Positions 8,570 to 17,548 of a DNA stretch of 61,263 nt are shown here, in pieces. Origin of the DNA: SXXH01 sp041165735 (lineage in GTDB: Bacteria; Planctomycetota; UBA1135; GCA-002686595); assembly GCA_046341775.1 (NCBI GenBank), contig JBKDQQ010000115.1:1-61263 (forward strand), written 5' to 3'. Positions within the stretch are counted from its first letter, which is position 1. Every line of letters begins with the position of its first letter. Under the pieces are notes generated by a model. That model saw only the letters and a list, made by a program, of their open reading frames with translations, did no database searches and was not told the DNA's origin. A program made the translations under genes and the position numbers.

Positions 8570-9175
8570 ATGGTCGGAGTCGATCCCGTGCGCACCAGTC
8601 GCGAGGCTGCGTGGCGCGAGTTGTGCCGCTCCGAGGGCGGCGTGTACACCTTGGGCGCGTCGGGCGCCCCGCGAGTCGAGATCCACGACGGCCCGTGGAC
8701 GATCACGCTGGACGACCACGCCTTCGCGGAGGACGGCGTGCACCGCCACCACACGCGCATGCGCGCGCCGTTCGTCGCCGTCGACGGCCTGTCGTTCCGG
8801 CTGCGACGCCGCACCTTGTGGGACGAGCTGCGGCGCATCGTCGCCATCGATCCGGTGTCGACGAGCGATCCGACCTTCGACGCGCGCCACTCGGGCGAGG
8901 CCAACGACCCCGCGCGCCTGGCGGCGTTCCTGGCCGACCACAAGTTGCGCAACGCGCTGCTCGCCGCCGATGTGCGCGAGTACTCCGTCAAGCACCGCGA
9001 AGAGGGCTTCGGCGCGCGACTTCCGGACGGAGTCGACGAGCTCTACCTCGAGGTCGACGGCATCGTGCGCGAGCACGAGCGGCTGCTCTCGATGCGCGCA
9101 GCGCTCAAGCGCGGCCTCGCGCGCCTCGTGGAACTGGGCTCGGCCGAGCCGCGCGACCCGCTCGTGCGACTCTAG
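8570..9175 (+). CDS. Conserved hypothetical protein
   Basis: 201 residues, no signal peptide or membrane segment. Purine-rich GAGGAGCGAGGA just upstream is a good ribosome binding site and decides the ATG at 8570. The first part is a beta-rich region (VEIHDGPWTITLDDHAF, THTRMRAPFVAVDGLSFRLR), followed by DPTFDARHSGEANDPARL and a helical C-terminus. The F-x-x-R/phenylalanine-rich beta layout is loosely like proteins that recruit DUF3137-type folds, but I do not recognise the family. Upstream, 8398-8569 holds three copies of CTGCGCAC and no other recognisable feature. Confidence 0.75.
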   Translation: MVGVDPVRTSREAAWRELCRSEGGVYTLGASGAPRVEIHDGPWTITLDDHAFAEDGVHRHHTRMRAPFVAVDGLSFRLRRRTLWDELRRIVAIDPVSTSDPTFDARHSGEANDPARLAAFLADHKLRNALLAADVREYSVKHREEGFGARLPDGVDELYLEVDGIVREHERLLSMRAALKRGLARLVELGSAEPRDPLVRL

Positions 9176-9196
9176 TCCGCGCGAACGGGCCTCCGT

Positions 9197-10711
9197 TCAG
9201 GGCGCGACGACCAGCGAGTCCACGTTGGACACGCCGCCCGCGGGGCCGGTGCGCACGCAGGCGAAGCCCAGCGTGCGGCCGACCAGGGGCTGGAAGCGGC
9301 CGGGCGCGGCCACGAGTTCCGCCCGCGCGCGGCCGTTGGCGTCGAGCGCGCCTTGCGTGCCGACGAAGGTGGCGCCGTTGGCCTGCGCCAGCATCGACAG
9401 GAAGAAGGTGTCCTGGGCCAACGGCACTTGCTGTCCGAAGACGGTCGTGGCGGGCGTCGAGCCGGAGGCCGATCCGAGCACGATGTAGGCGGACTGAGCC
9501 GCGCCGGGTCCGAAGTCGCACCACAAGGGAGTGGCGGCCCCGGCCGCGGCCGAGAAGGACTCGCGACCGCAGACGAGCTGCTGGCCGGCCGCGGCGTGCA
9601 GCTCGACGGGCGGCCACAGTTGCACGCGCTTCCACGGATGCACGACGGTCAAGCGGTAGCGCGTGCGGCCCGCGAGGCCCGTGCTGCGCAGCACGACGCG
9701 GTGCCGGCCGTTGCCGTCGTCGACCACCTGCGCCACCGAGGCGACGGCGCCCTGCTCGGCCGCCACCTCGATGGTGGCGGGCGAGAAGAGCAGGTCGACG
9801 CCATCGAGGTTGGCCAGTTGGATCTCGAGGGTCGTCTCGCTCGCGCCGTCGGCGGGGATGGTCGTCGCGCCCTGGCGCACGCGCGTGAGCAGGTGGTCGG
9901 CCGTGGCGGCCTTCGAGGCGCGCCACGCGTTGTAGCTGTTCTGCAGGGCGAGGATCGGATCGAGCCCGTTCGGCGGGCCGCTGATGGCGCGCAGGTCGAG
10001 GTGGTAGTTGCCGTTGGCGCAGCCCGCGCCGCCGTTGCAGGCTCCGTCCACGTCGCCCGGACGCGCCAGCACGATGAATGCCGTGGCGGCCGACCACTGG
10101 AAGTTGGCCGGCGGCGCGCCGCACGAGGTCGGCTGCATCTGGCTGCACGAACAGCGTCCATCGCCGCCCATCGCGCGCGCCGCTTCCATCGCCGCCATGA
10201 CCTTCCGCGACAAGTCGCCGGGAGTCGACAGCAGCGCGTCGCGCGCCGCGGTCACCACCACGCCGCCGGTCAGGAGGTTGCCTTGGACGGCCCAGCGCAG
10301 GTCGCCGTCCACGCCGGACAAGTCGAGGCGCGCCAGACCCGCCTGGCTGCCGGTGAAGCTGGTCGGCGCGTGGCGCAGCATGGCGATGCCGTACTGGCGA
10401 CGCTGGTGCTGCGCGTCCAGCGGAGCGAGGTCGGCGACGATCTGGGCGGGCGAACGGCCCTCGTCCATCCACTGCCAGATGCGTTGGCGATTGACGGCGC
10501 CGGTGTCGACCCACGACTGCGCGGCCGCTCCGCCGACCCCCACCTTGACCAGCGCCAGATTGGGCTTGAGGTCGAAGCCCGAAATGCAGGTGGCCGAGGC
10601 CACGCAGACCTCGCCCGTGCGCGTGTCGACGACCACGATGGACCATGTGGCGAGCGCCGTCGAGGCGACGAGCGCGGGGGCGAGGCAGGCGTAGAGGAGC
10701 TTCTTCAGCAT
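9197..10711 (-). CDS. Exported DUF1028 (Ntn-hydrolase-like) protein
   Basis: 504 residues. A signal peptide (MLKKLLYACLAPALVASTALA) is followed immediately by TWSIVVVDTRTGEVCVASA, the N-terminal strand signature of the DUF1028 family, whose fold is Ntn-hydrolase-like. GGAAAQSWVDT and RQYGIAMLRH follow in the same domain, to about residue 300. Several cysteines (CSCSQMQPTSC and CNGGAGCANG) suggest disulfides or metal sites after export. The last 200 residues are beta-rich, with an extracellular-domain look. Substrate unknown. A TACGAT box on the minus strand at 10755-10750 is a candidate -10 element. Confidence 0.8.
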   Translation of the reverse strand: MLKKLLYACLAPALVASTALATWSIVVVDTRTGEVCVASATCISGFDLKPNLALVKVGVGGAAAQSWVDTGAVNRQRIWQWMDEGRSPAQIVADLAPLDAQHQRRQYGIAMLRHAPTSFTGSQAGLARLDLSGVDGDLRWAVQGNLLTGGVVVTAARDALLSTPGDLSRKVMAAMEAARAMGGDGRCSCSQMQPTSCGAPPANFQWSAATAFIVLARPGDVDGACNGGAGCANGNYHLDLRAISGPPNGLDPILALQNSYNAWRASKAATADHLLTRVRQGATTIPADGASETTLEIQLANLDGVDLLFSPATIEVAAEQGAVASVAQVVDDGNGRHRVVLRSTGLAGRTRYRLTVVHPWKRVQLWPPVELHAAAGQQLVCGRESFSAAAGAATPLWCDFGPGAAQSAYIVLGSASGSTPATTVFGQQVPLAQDTFFLSMLAQANGATFVGTQGALDANGRARAELVAAPGRFQPLVGRTLGFACVRTGPAGGVSNVDSLVVAP

Positions 10712-10848
10712 GGCGGATCTGCGCGCCGGGCGGCGGACGCGCGCCCCCAATCGTAGCCGCCGGCGCCGATTCGGGCCTGGAGGAGCGGGGTCGGCGCGCC
10801 TCGCGCCCGACGAATCGACCACGACGGATCCAGCGGGCCGCGACGCGC

Positions 10849-10881
10849 GGAGGGCGCGGACCTCGCGGCGCCGCGCCCTCC
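10849..10881 (-). terminator. Strong hairpin after the acc/pcc operon
   Basis: A perfect 11-bp stem GGAGGGCGCGG / CCGCGCCCTCC with an 11-nt loop lies 24 bp beyond the stop of the biotin carrier gene. No T run. It is well placed to end the minus-strand carboxylase operon. Confidence 0.5.
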
Positions 10882-10904
10882 CGGATCGGATCATCGTCGC
10901 CCGT

Positions 10905-11420
10905 TCAGGCGACTTCGTCGGCCTTGAGCGTGGCGAGCTTGGCGCCCCCCGCCACCGCCTGGCCGGCGGCCACGTGAACGTCGACCACCACGCCATCGAC
11001 GGGCGAAGCGATCTCGTTCTGCATCTTCATGGCCGACAGCACCAGCAGCGGTTCGCCCTTCCGCACTCGGGCGCCCTTCTGGACCAGCAACTCGACGACC
11101 ACGCCGGGCATGACCGCCAGCACGGCGCCGCCGCCCTTGTTGCGCGCGCGCTCGGCCGCTCGAGCGGCCTTCTCGCGCTCGTCCTCGATGCGCACGTCGC
11201 GCACGTGGCCCGCCAAGGTGACGTACTTCTGGTTGGCGTCGCCCTCGATGGAGAGGCCGTAGCTCCTGCCCTCGTGCAGGATGACCACCTGGCCGAGGTC
11301 GTCGACCTCGAGGTAGCGCGCGTCGAAGACCTGGCCGTCGAGCGACACGACCAGTTCCCCTAGGCGCTCGACCACTTCCACCTCGTGCGGGCGGCCGTCG
11401 ACGGTGATGTGGTACTTCAC
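10905..11420 (-). CDS. Biotin carboxyl carrier protein of acyl-CoA carboxylase
   Basis: 171 residues. The C-terminal 75 residues form a biotinyl domain with the biotin-accepting lysine in VLSAMKMQNE and flanking glycines (MPGVVVELL, PVDGVV). The N-terminal 90 residues are a beta-rich adaptor (YHITVDGRPHEVEVVE), typical of stand-alone carriers of propionyl/methylcrotonyl-CoA carboxylases. The GTG start at 11420 overlaps the stop of the upstream biotin carboxylase gene by 4 bp (GTGA) and has GGGAGGTGG upstream. It would carry carboxybiotin between the carboxylase and PccB subunits in the cytoplasm. Confidence 0.9.
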   Translation of the reverse strand: MKYHITVDGRPHEVEVVERLGELVVSLDGQVFDARYLEVDDLGQVVILHEGRSYGLSIEGDANQKYVTLAGHVRDVRIEDEREKAARAAERARNKGGGAVLAVMPGVVVELLVQKGARVRKGEPLLVLSAMKMQNEIASPVDGVVVDVHVAAGQAVAGGAKLATLKADEVA

Positions 11421-12934
11421 GCGCCACCTCCCGGCGTCGACACGCGCACGAGCGGGGCCTGCACCCCGGCGCGCGAGCGCGCCACCCAGGCGTCGCGGTC
11501 GGCGGCGCTGGTCTTGAGCGCGGTGCGGCGCTGCTGGTGGTGGCGCGCGATGGCCGCGGCCACCGCCACGACGCCATCGTGCTCCGGAGGCGTGGTCGAA
11601 AGGTCCATGGACTCGAGGAAGTGCGTGTCGAAGTCGCCCTGCTGGAAGCGCGCGTCCTGCAGCACCGACAGCGCCGCCGGGCACGAGGTGCGCACGCCGC
11701 CCACGTTGAGTTCCTGCAAGGCGCGCGAGCAGCGCGCGATGGCCTCGTCGCGCGTCGCGCCCCACACGATCAGCTTGCCGAGCATCGGGTCGTAGTTCGG
11801 CCCGACCTCCATGCCGCGGTACATGCCGAGGTCGAGGCGCACGAACGGCCCGCCGGGCATGCGCAGGTTCTTGATCGTGCCGATCGACGGCAGGAACTTG
11901 TTGCGCGGGTCCTCGGCGTTGATGCGGATCTCGATCGCCCAGCCGTTCCAGCGCACCTTCTCCTGGCCGTAGCCCAGCGGCTCGCCTGCGGCGACGCGGA
12001 TCTGCTCGCGCACGAGGTCGGTGCCCGTGACCATCTCGGTCACGGGGTGCTCGACCTGCAGGCGCGTGTTCATCTCGAGGAAGTAGAACTCGCCCTTGCT
12101 CCACAGGAACTCGACGGTGCCGGCGTTCTGGTAGCCGACCGCGCGTCCCGCCTTGAGGGCCACCTCGCCCATCGCCTCGCGGGTCTTGTCGTCGATCACG
12201 ACGGACGGGCACTCCTCGAGCAGCTTCTGGTGTCGGCGCTGGATCGAGCACTCGCGCACGCCGTAGTGCACGCCGGAGCCCTTGTGGTCGAAGAGCAGCT
12301 GCACTTCGATGTGGCGCGGACGGTCGAGGTAGCGCTCGAGGTAGATGCGCCCGTCGCCGAAGCTCGCCTTGGCCTCGCCCGACGCGGTGCGGAAGGCCGA
12401 GTCCATCGACGCTTCGTCGCGCACGATGCGGATGCCCTTGCCGCCGCCGCCGGCCGCGGCCTTGAGCGCGATCGGATAGCCGATGGCCTTCGCGGCCACC
12501 TTGGCCGCCGCCGCGTCGTCGACCGGGTCGACGAGGCCGGGCACCACGGGCACTCCCGCGTCCTTCATGCGCCGGCGGCTCTTGATCTTGTCGCCCATCG
12601 CCTCGATGGCCTCGGGCGGCGGCCCGATCCAGGCGAGCCCCGCGTCGCGCACGGCGCGCGCGAAGTTCGCGTTCTCCGACAGGAACCCGTAGCCCGGGTG
12701 GATCGCCTGCGCGCCGGTCCTCTTCGCGGCGTCGAGGATCTTGTCCACGCGCAGGTAGCTCTCGCCGGGCAGGTTCCCGCCGAGCGGCACGGCGACGTGC
12801 GCCATGCGCGTGTGCAGCGCCTTCTGGTCCCAGTCGGAGCAGACGGCGACGGTCTCGATGCCCATCTCACGCGCGGTGCGGATCACGCGCAGCGCGATCT
12901 CGCCGCGATTGGCGATCAGGATGCGGTCGAACAT
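11417..12934 (-). CDS. pccA: Biotin carboxylase subunit of propionyl/acetyl-CoA carboxylase
   Basis: 505 residues with the biotin carboxylase/ATP-grasp layout: FDRILIANRGEIALRVIRTA at the N-terminus, IHPGYGFLSEN, the glycine-rich KAAAGGGGKGIRIV ATP loop, RHIEVQLLFD, CSIQRRHQKLLEE, and the catalytic FLEMNTRLQVEHPVTE. It carboxylates biotin on the carrier using ATP and bicarbonate. Located between pccB (upstream, 13-bp gap) and the carrier (4-bp overlap), so it serves that complex. Propionyl-CoA is the probable substrate, because epimerase and mutase genes are nearby; acetyl- or methylcrotonyl-CoA cannot be excluded. Confidence 0.92.
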   Translation of the reverse strand: MFDRILIANRGEIALRVIRTAREMGIETVAVCSDWDQKALHTRMAHVAVPLGGNLPGESYLRVDKILDAAKRTGAQAIHPGYGFLSENANFARAVRDAGLAWIGPPPEAIEAMGDKIKSRRRMKDAGVPVVPGLVDPVDDAAAAKVAAKAIGYPIALKAAAGGGGKGIRIVRDEASMDSAFRTASGEAKASFGDGRIYLERYLDRPRHIEVQLLFDHKGSGVHYGVRECSIQRRHQKLLEECPSVVIDDKTREAMGEVALKAGRAVGYQNAGTVEFLWSKGEFYFLEMNTRLQVEHPVTEMVTGTDLVREQIRVAAGEPLGYGQEKVRWNGWAIEIRINAEDPRNKFLPSIGTIKNLRMPGGPFVRLDLGMYRGMEVGPNYDPMLGKLIVWGATRDEAIARCSRALQELNVGGVRTSCPAALSVLQDARFQQGDFDTHFLESMDLSTTPPEHDGVVAVAAAIARHHQQRRTALKTSAADRDAWVARSRAGVQAPLVRVSTPGGGA

Positions 12935-12947
12935 GTGTCGTGGCCTC

Positions 12948-14528
12948 TCAGAGCGGGATGTTGCCGTGCTTGCGCGGCGGACGGTTCTCCTGCTTGGTCT
13001 TCAGCAGCTCGAGGCTCCTGATGACCAGCGGGCGCGTGCGCGACGCCTCGACCACGTCGTCGATGTAGCCGCGCGCCGCCGCGCGGTACGGGTTGTTGAA
13101 GGTGCGCTCGTACTCGGCGGTCTTCTCGGCCTCCATCGCGGCCTTGTCGGCGGCCTTGTCGATGTCGCGCCTGTAGATGATCTTCGCCGCGCCCGCCGCG
13201 CCCATCACCGCCACCATGGCGCCCGGCCAGGCGAGGTTCAGGTCGCCGCGCAGGTGCTTCGAGCCCATCACGTCGTACGCGCCGCCGTAGCCCTTGCGCG
13301 TGATGATGGTGATCTTCGGCACCGTGGCCTCCGCGTAGGCGTAGAGCAGCTTCGCGCCGTGGCGGATGATGCCGCCGTACTCCTGCGCGGTGCCCGGCAG
13401 GAAGCCGGGCACGTCCTCCAGCGTGACGATCGGGATGTTGAACGCGTCGCAGAAGCGGATGAAGCGCGCGCCCTTGACCGAGGCGTCGATGTCGAGGCAA
13501 CCCGCCAGCACCGCGGGCTGGTTCGCCACCACCCCCGCGACCCGGCCGCCGAAGCGCGCGAAGCCGACGATGATGTTCTGCGCGAATTCCGCCTGCACCT
13601 CGAGCCACGAGTTGGCGTCGACGATCTTCTCGATCACGCGCTTCATGTCGTAGGGCTTCTGCGGATCGGCGGGCACGATCGAGTCGAGCTCGGAGTCCTG
13701 CCGGTCGTGCGGATCGTCGGTCGGGACGAACGGCGCCTCCTCCGCGTTGTTCAGCGGCAGGTACGACAGGAGCTTGCGCGTCAACTGCATGCAGCTCTTG
13801 CCGTCCGGCGAGACGAAGTGCACCACGCCGCTCTTCGCCGCGTGCACGTGCGCGCCGCCCAGTTCCTCGCTGGTGACCTCCTCGTGCGTCACCGTCTTGA
13901 CCACGTCGGGGCCGGTGATGTGCATGTACGAGGTGTTCTCCACCATCGCGATGAAGTCGGTGATGGCGGGCGAGTACACCGCGCCGCCGGCGCACGGGCC
14001 CATGATGCAGCTGATCTGCGGGATCACGCCCGAAGCCTGCACGTTGCGCCAGAAGATCTCGGCGTAGCCGCCGAGGCCGTCGACGCCCTCCTGGATGCGC
14101 GCGCCGCCGGAGTCGTTGAGGCCGATCAGCGGCACGCCGACCTTCAAGGCCATGTCCATGACCTTGCAGATCTTCTTGGCGTGCATCTCGCCCATCGAGC
14201 CGCCGAGCACCGTGAAGTCCTGCGCGAACAGGTACACCGGGCGGCCGTCGATCAGCGCGTGGCCCGTGACGCAACCGTCGCCCAGCAGTTCCTGCGACGC
14301 CATGTCGAAGTCGGTGCAGCGGTGCGTGACGAATCGGTCGAGCTCGACGAAGCTGCCTTCGTCGACGAGGAAGTCGATGCGCTCGCGCGCGGTGAGCTTG
14401 CCCTTCTTGTGCTGGGCCGCGATGCGCTCGGGGCCGCCGCCCACGAGCGTCAGCTCGCGCATGCGGCGCAACCGGTCGAGTGCGTTCTCCGGCGCCGCCG
14501 GCGCCGCGTCGTTCTTCGTCTTGGTCAT
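12948..14528 (-). CDS. pccB: Propionyl-CoA carboxylase beta (carboxyltransferase) subunit
   Basis: 526 residues, the normal length for acyl-CoA carboxyltransferase beta chains. Motifs include KGKLTARERIDFLVDEGSF, GDGCVTGHALIDGRPV, NDSGGARIQEGVDGLGGYAE, the oxyanion-forming CIMGPCAGGAVYSPA, and in the C-terminal half DVPGFLPGTAQEYGGIIRHG. It moves CO2 from carboxybiotin to propionyl-CoA, making methylmalonyl-CoA. First gene of the pccB-pccA-carrier unit. The ATG at 14528 is chosen over an upstream in-frame codon because homologous sequence begins near residue 15. Substrate preference inferred from the nearby epimerase and mutase. Confidence 0.92.
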   Translation of the reverse strand: MTKTKNDAAPAAPENALDRLRRMRELTLVGGGPERIAAQHKKGKLTARERIDFLVDEGSFVELDRFVTHRCTDFDMASQELLGDGCVTGHALIDGRPVYLFAQDFTVLGGSMGEMHAKKICKVMDMALKVGVPLIGLNDSGGARIQEGVDGLGGYAEIFWRNVQASGVIPQISCIMGPCAGGAVYSPAITDFIAMVENTSYMHITGPDVVKTVTHEEVTSEELGGAHVHAAKSGVVHFVSPDGKSCMQLTRKLLSYLPLNNAEEAPFVPTDDPHDRQDSELDSIVPADPQKPYDMKRVIEKIVDANSWLEVQAEFAQNIIVGFARFGGRVAGVVANQPAVLAGCLDIDASVKGARFIRFCDAFNIPIVTLEDVPGFLPGTAQEYGGIIRHGAKLLYAYAEATVPKITIITRKGYGGAYDVMGSKHLRGDLNLAWPGAMVAVMGAAGAAKIIYRRDIDKAADKAAMEAEKTAEYERTFNNPYRAAARGYIDDVVEASRTRPLVIRSLELLKTKQENRPPRKHGNIPL

Positions 14529-14613
14529 CGTGGAAGTCGTCGGGAGGGTTCCCCGCGGCCGGCGGCGCACCCCGTCGAGGCGGCGCCGTCCGCGGTGTTC
14601 TGGTGCCGGCCGG

Positions 14614-14880
14614 TCAAGGCGCGAAGAACTCGAGCAGGCCGCAGGCGCCGCAGCGCCACGCGTGCACTTCCGGCAACCTGCGGTCGGCCGGCACGACGGG
14701 ACGCGGAGGCACGAGGACCGAGCCGCGGTCGACGATGCTGATCTCGCCCGGCCGCCACTTCATGGGCTGGCCGCTGGCGGCGCCCATGTTCATGTCGGCG
14801 ATCCAGCCCTTCTCCATCGCCGCGCCGCAGGCGCGACAGGCGAGGACGCGCGGCCCAGCTCCTGCGTCGGATCCCGTCAT
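14614..14880 (-). CDS. Small zinc-ribbon protein (DUF6487-like)
   Basis: 88 residues with two CxxC pairs, ACRACGAAMEKG near the N-terminus and WRCGACGLLEFF at the end, consistent with a zinc ribbon. The order 'C-x-x-C-G-x-x-M-x-x-G' plus a central MKWRPGE is the pattern I associate with DUF6487 proteins; that family name is from memory. Its ATG overlaps the stop of the methylmalonyl-CoA epimerase gene by 4 bp, so it is translated with it. Role unknown; perhaps a small accessory of the pathway. Confidence 0.75.
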   Translation of the reverse strand: MTGSDAGAGPRVLACRACGAAMEKGWIADMNMGAASGQPMKWRPGEISIVDRGSVLVPPRPVVPADRRLPEVHAWRCGACGLLEFFAP

Positions 14881-15335
14881 CGCGTCGACTCCTGGTGCGC
14901 GCGCGGTTCCTCGACGAGTTCCATGAGCACGCCGCCGGTCGCCTTGGGATGGACGAAGGCGATCGTGGTCCCGTGCGCGCCCGGTCGCGGCGCCTCGTCG
15001 ATCATGCGCACGCCGCGCGCCACGAGTTCGCGCACGGCCGCCGCGCAGTCCTCGACCTGCCACGCCAGGTGGTGCAGCCCCCCGCCGGACTTCTCGAGGA
15101 ACTTGGTCACGGGCGAGTCGGGGCTGGCCGGCTCGACGAGCTCGATGCGCTGCGCGCCGGCCATCAGGACCAGCACGTTGACCCGCTGGTCCGCCACATG
15201 CTCGACCTCGCCAGCCGCCAGCCCCAAGGTGCCGTAGGTGCCGCGCGCACCCTCGATGGAGGGCACGACGATGGCCACATGGTGCAGGCCGCGGACGAGG
15301 CCGGCGAGCGCGGGCGGAGGCGCGGAGGGGGGCAT
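14877..15335 (-). CDS. mce: Methylmalonyl-CoA epimerase
   Basis: 152 residues of the glyoxalase/VOC fold. Metal-binding motifs are GLHHVAIVVPS at the N-terminus, QRIELVEPAS, GGGLHHLAWQVED in the centre and GVLMELVEE near the end, matching the two betaalphabetabetabeta modules. It interconverts the 2S and 2R isomers of methylmalonyl-CoA, linking the carboxylase (10905-14528) to the mutase (17549-19210). First gene of the minus-strand block; a TAGTCT box on the minus strand at 15399-15394 and a TAAAAT around 15470 lie in the 214-bp divergent gap before the next plus-strand gene. Confidence 0.9.
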   Translation of the reverse strand: MPPSAPPPALAGLVRGLHHVAIVVPSIEGARGTYGTLGLAAGEVEHVADQRVNVLVLMAGAQRIELVEPASPDSPVTKFLEKSGGGLHHLAWQVEDCAAAVRELVARGVRMIDEAPRPGAHGTTIAFVHPKATGGVLMELVEEPRAHQESTR

Positions 15336-15549
15336 GCTGGGCGGGGGGCGGCGCGGAGCGAGGAACAGTCCGCCGCCCCGCGCGTGGCCGCACAGACTAG
15401 CAATCTCCGCCGCCCAGCTCCCGCGCAGGGGCGCAGGGATCGAGGCCGGGCGATACGAACTTGCATTTTAGGCGACCGCGCGGCTCCCGCTGGAAGCCCT
15501 CTCCGGCCCTCCACACGACCCCGTCGCCACGCGTAGGCTCTGCAGTCGC

Positions 15550-17508
15550 ATGCACGCATCTCCCCCCGCGGGCGGTATTTCCCGCGTTCCCGATCCTTCC
15601 TCCACGAACGGCGTCGGCTCGCGGCGCCTGGACCTCGCCTGCCTCGCGTTGGTGGTCCTCCTCGTCGGACTGGCCTTCGCCGGATCGCTGTCGAACGGGC
15701 ACGTCTACGACGACGTCGGCGTCATCCAGAACAACCCGCGCCTCGACGACGCCGCAAACATCGGCCAGTTCTTCACGGCCCGCAACCTGAGCGACGAGGA
15801 CGGCGACAACGGCCTCTACCGGCCGCTGACGATGTGGAGCTACGCGCTCGACCGCGCGGCCTTCGGCAAGGATCCGTTCGGCGTCCACCTCGTCAACGTG
15901 CTGATGAACGCGCTGCTCGCCGGCGCCGCCTACGTGCTGGCGCGCGGGCTGGGGGCCGGTGCGCGCCTCGCCGCCGTCATCGCACTCGTCCACGGGCTGC
16001 ATCCCGTGCACACCGAGGTCGTGGCCAACGGCGTCGGTCGCGCCGAGATCGGCGCGGCGCTCTTCGCGCTGGTCGCCGGCATCCTGCACTTCCGCTTCCT
16101 GGCGCCGCGCGACGAAGGCTCCGTGCTCGAGCCGCGCAACCGCGCCGAGCGACGCCGGGCCGAACGCGACGCCGATCGACGCGCGGCGCCGCCCGCCGCC
16201 GCGAGCTCGTCCGCATCCGCCGGCCGTTCGCGCTGGTGGCTTGGCGGAGCGCTCGCGGCCTACTTCGTCGCGCTGCTCTTCAAGGAGACGGCCGTGACCC
16301 TGCCCGGCCTGCTGTTCCTCCTCGACTGGCTGGTGCGCGAGCGAGGCGCGTTGCGCCCGGTGCTGGGACGCCTGCCGCTGTACCTCGCCTACGCGCCGCC
16401 GCTCGTCGCCTTCTTCGCGCTGCGCAACAACGCCGTCGGCGGCTTCTCCGTGGCGCTGCAGGACGTCATGGCGCACTCCACCACGGCGGACCGCATCCTC
16501 CATGCCAGCGAGACGCTGGCGAAGTACGTCGGGCAGCTCTTCCTGCCGCTGTCGATGTGCGCGGACTACTCCGACTACCGCGACCTCGTGCGCCGCTCGG
16601 CCGGCGATCCGGGCGTGATCGCTTCGTTCGCCGCGTGGCTCGCGCTGGGCGGAACGTGCTGGTGGCTGGCGCGGCGCCGGGCGTGGCTGGCGCTGGCGGG
16701 GATCGCGTGGTTCGCGCTGGCCATCCTGCCCGTCAGCAACTTGCTGCTGCCGATCGGCACGGTGCGCGCCGATCGCTTGTTGTTCCTGCCGTCCTTCGGC
16801 TTCGCCATCGCCTTCGGCGCGGGGCTCGACTGGTTGACGGCGCGCGCGCGCATCGTCGGCTGGACGACGATCGCCTTGGTGCTCGGCTTCTACGCCTGGC
16901 GCACGCACGAGCGCAACCTCGATTGGCGCAGCTCGGAGTCGCTTTGGACCGCCACCACGCGCGACAACCCGGGCAGCGCCGTGGCGTGGTTCAACCTCGG
17001 CGATGTGCATGCCAAGGCGGGCCGCAAGGCGGAGGCCGAACGCAGCTACGAGCGCGCCTTCGAGCTGCGCGACGGCGCGGGCTTCTTCTACCCCGAGGCG
17101 CACAACCGGCTGGCGGCGCTGCTGGTCGAGCGCGGCGACCGCGCCGGCGCGGAGACGCAGTACCGGCAGGTCGTCGAGCGCGCGCCGCGCCAATACACGG
17201 CGCTGGTGAACCTGGGCCAGTTGCTCATGTCCGACCCAGCGCGTCGCGACGAGGCGATCGCGCTGCTGCGACGCGCGGTCGAGGTCAAGCCCGATGGACA
17301 TGCGGGCCACGCCAACCTGGCGCAGGCGCTCGGCATGGCCGGACGGCTCGCCGAGGCGACCATGGCCATCGACGCCGCCCTGCGCCTGCGTCCGCTCGAC
17401 CACCAAATGTGGCAGATCAAGGCCTCGATCTCCGCCGCGGCCGGTGACCAGGCCGGCGCCGCCGCAGCGCTGGAGCGCGTCGAATCCCTGCGCGGAGGCG
17501 CGCGCTAG
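15550..17508 (+). CDS. TMTC/DUF1736-type membrane protein with C-terminal TPRs
   Basis: 652 residues. The N-terminal two-thirds are a polytopic membrane domain with the GT-C layout: first helix near residues 27-48, then the acidic loop GHVYDDVGVIQNNPRL, YRPLTMWSYALDR, and PVHTEVVANGVGRAE, as in TMTC O-mannosyltransferase relatives. KETAVTLPGLLFLLDW and FLPLSMCADYSDY fit the DUF1736 segment. From about residue 470 there are at least four TPRs (AWFNLGDVHAKAGRKAEAE, LVNLGQLLMSDP). A charged, Arg-rich insertion lies at residues 190-225. Likely a membrane glycosyltransferase acting on exported proteins. A TAGGCT box at 15534-15539 would give an almost leaderless transcript. Confidence 0.85.
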   Translation: MHASPPAGGISRVPDPSSTNGVGSRRLDLACLALVVLLVGLAFAGSLSNGHVYDDVGVIQNNPRLDDAANIGQFFTARNLSDEDGDNGLYRPLTMWSYALDRAAFGKDPFGVHLVNVLMNALLAGAAYVLARGLGAGARLAAVIALVHGLHPVHTEVVANGVGRAEIGAALFALVAGILHFRFLAPRDEGSVLEPRNRAERRRAERDADRRAAPPAAASSSASAGRSRWWLGGALAAYFVALLFKETAVTLPGLLFLLDWLVRERGALRPVLGRLPLYLAYAPPLVAFFALRNNAVGGFSVALQDVMAHSTTADRILHASETLAKYVGQLFLPLSMCADYSDYRDLVRRSAGDPGVIASFAAWLALGGTCWWLARRRAWLALAGIAWFALAILPVSNLLLPIGTVRADRLLFLPSFGFAIAFGAGLDWLTARARIVGWTTIALVLGFYAWRTHERNLDWRSSESLWTATTRDNPGSAVAWFNLGDVHAKAGRKAEAERSYERAFELRDGAGFFYPEAHNRLAALLVERGDRAGAETQYRQVVERAPRQYTALVNLGQLLMSDPARRDEAIALLRRAVEVKPDGHAGHANLAQALGMAGRLAEATMAIDAALRLRPLDHQMWQIKASISAAAGDQAGAAAALERVESLRGGAR

Positions 17509-17548
17509 GGCGTCGGGACCGGGGCAAGCAGGACCGGGGCGACCGGAG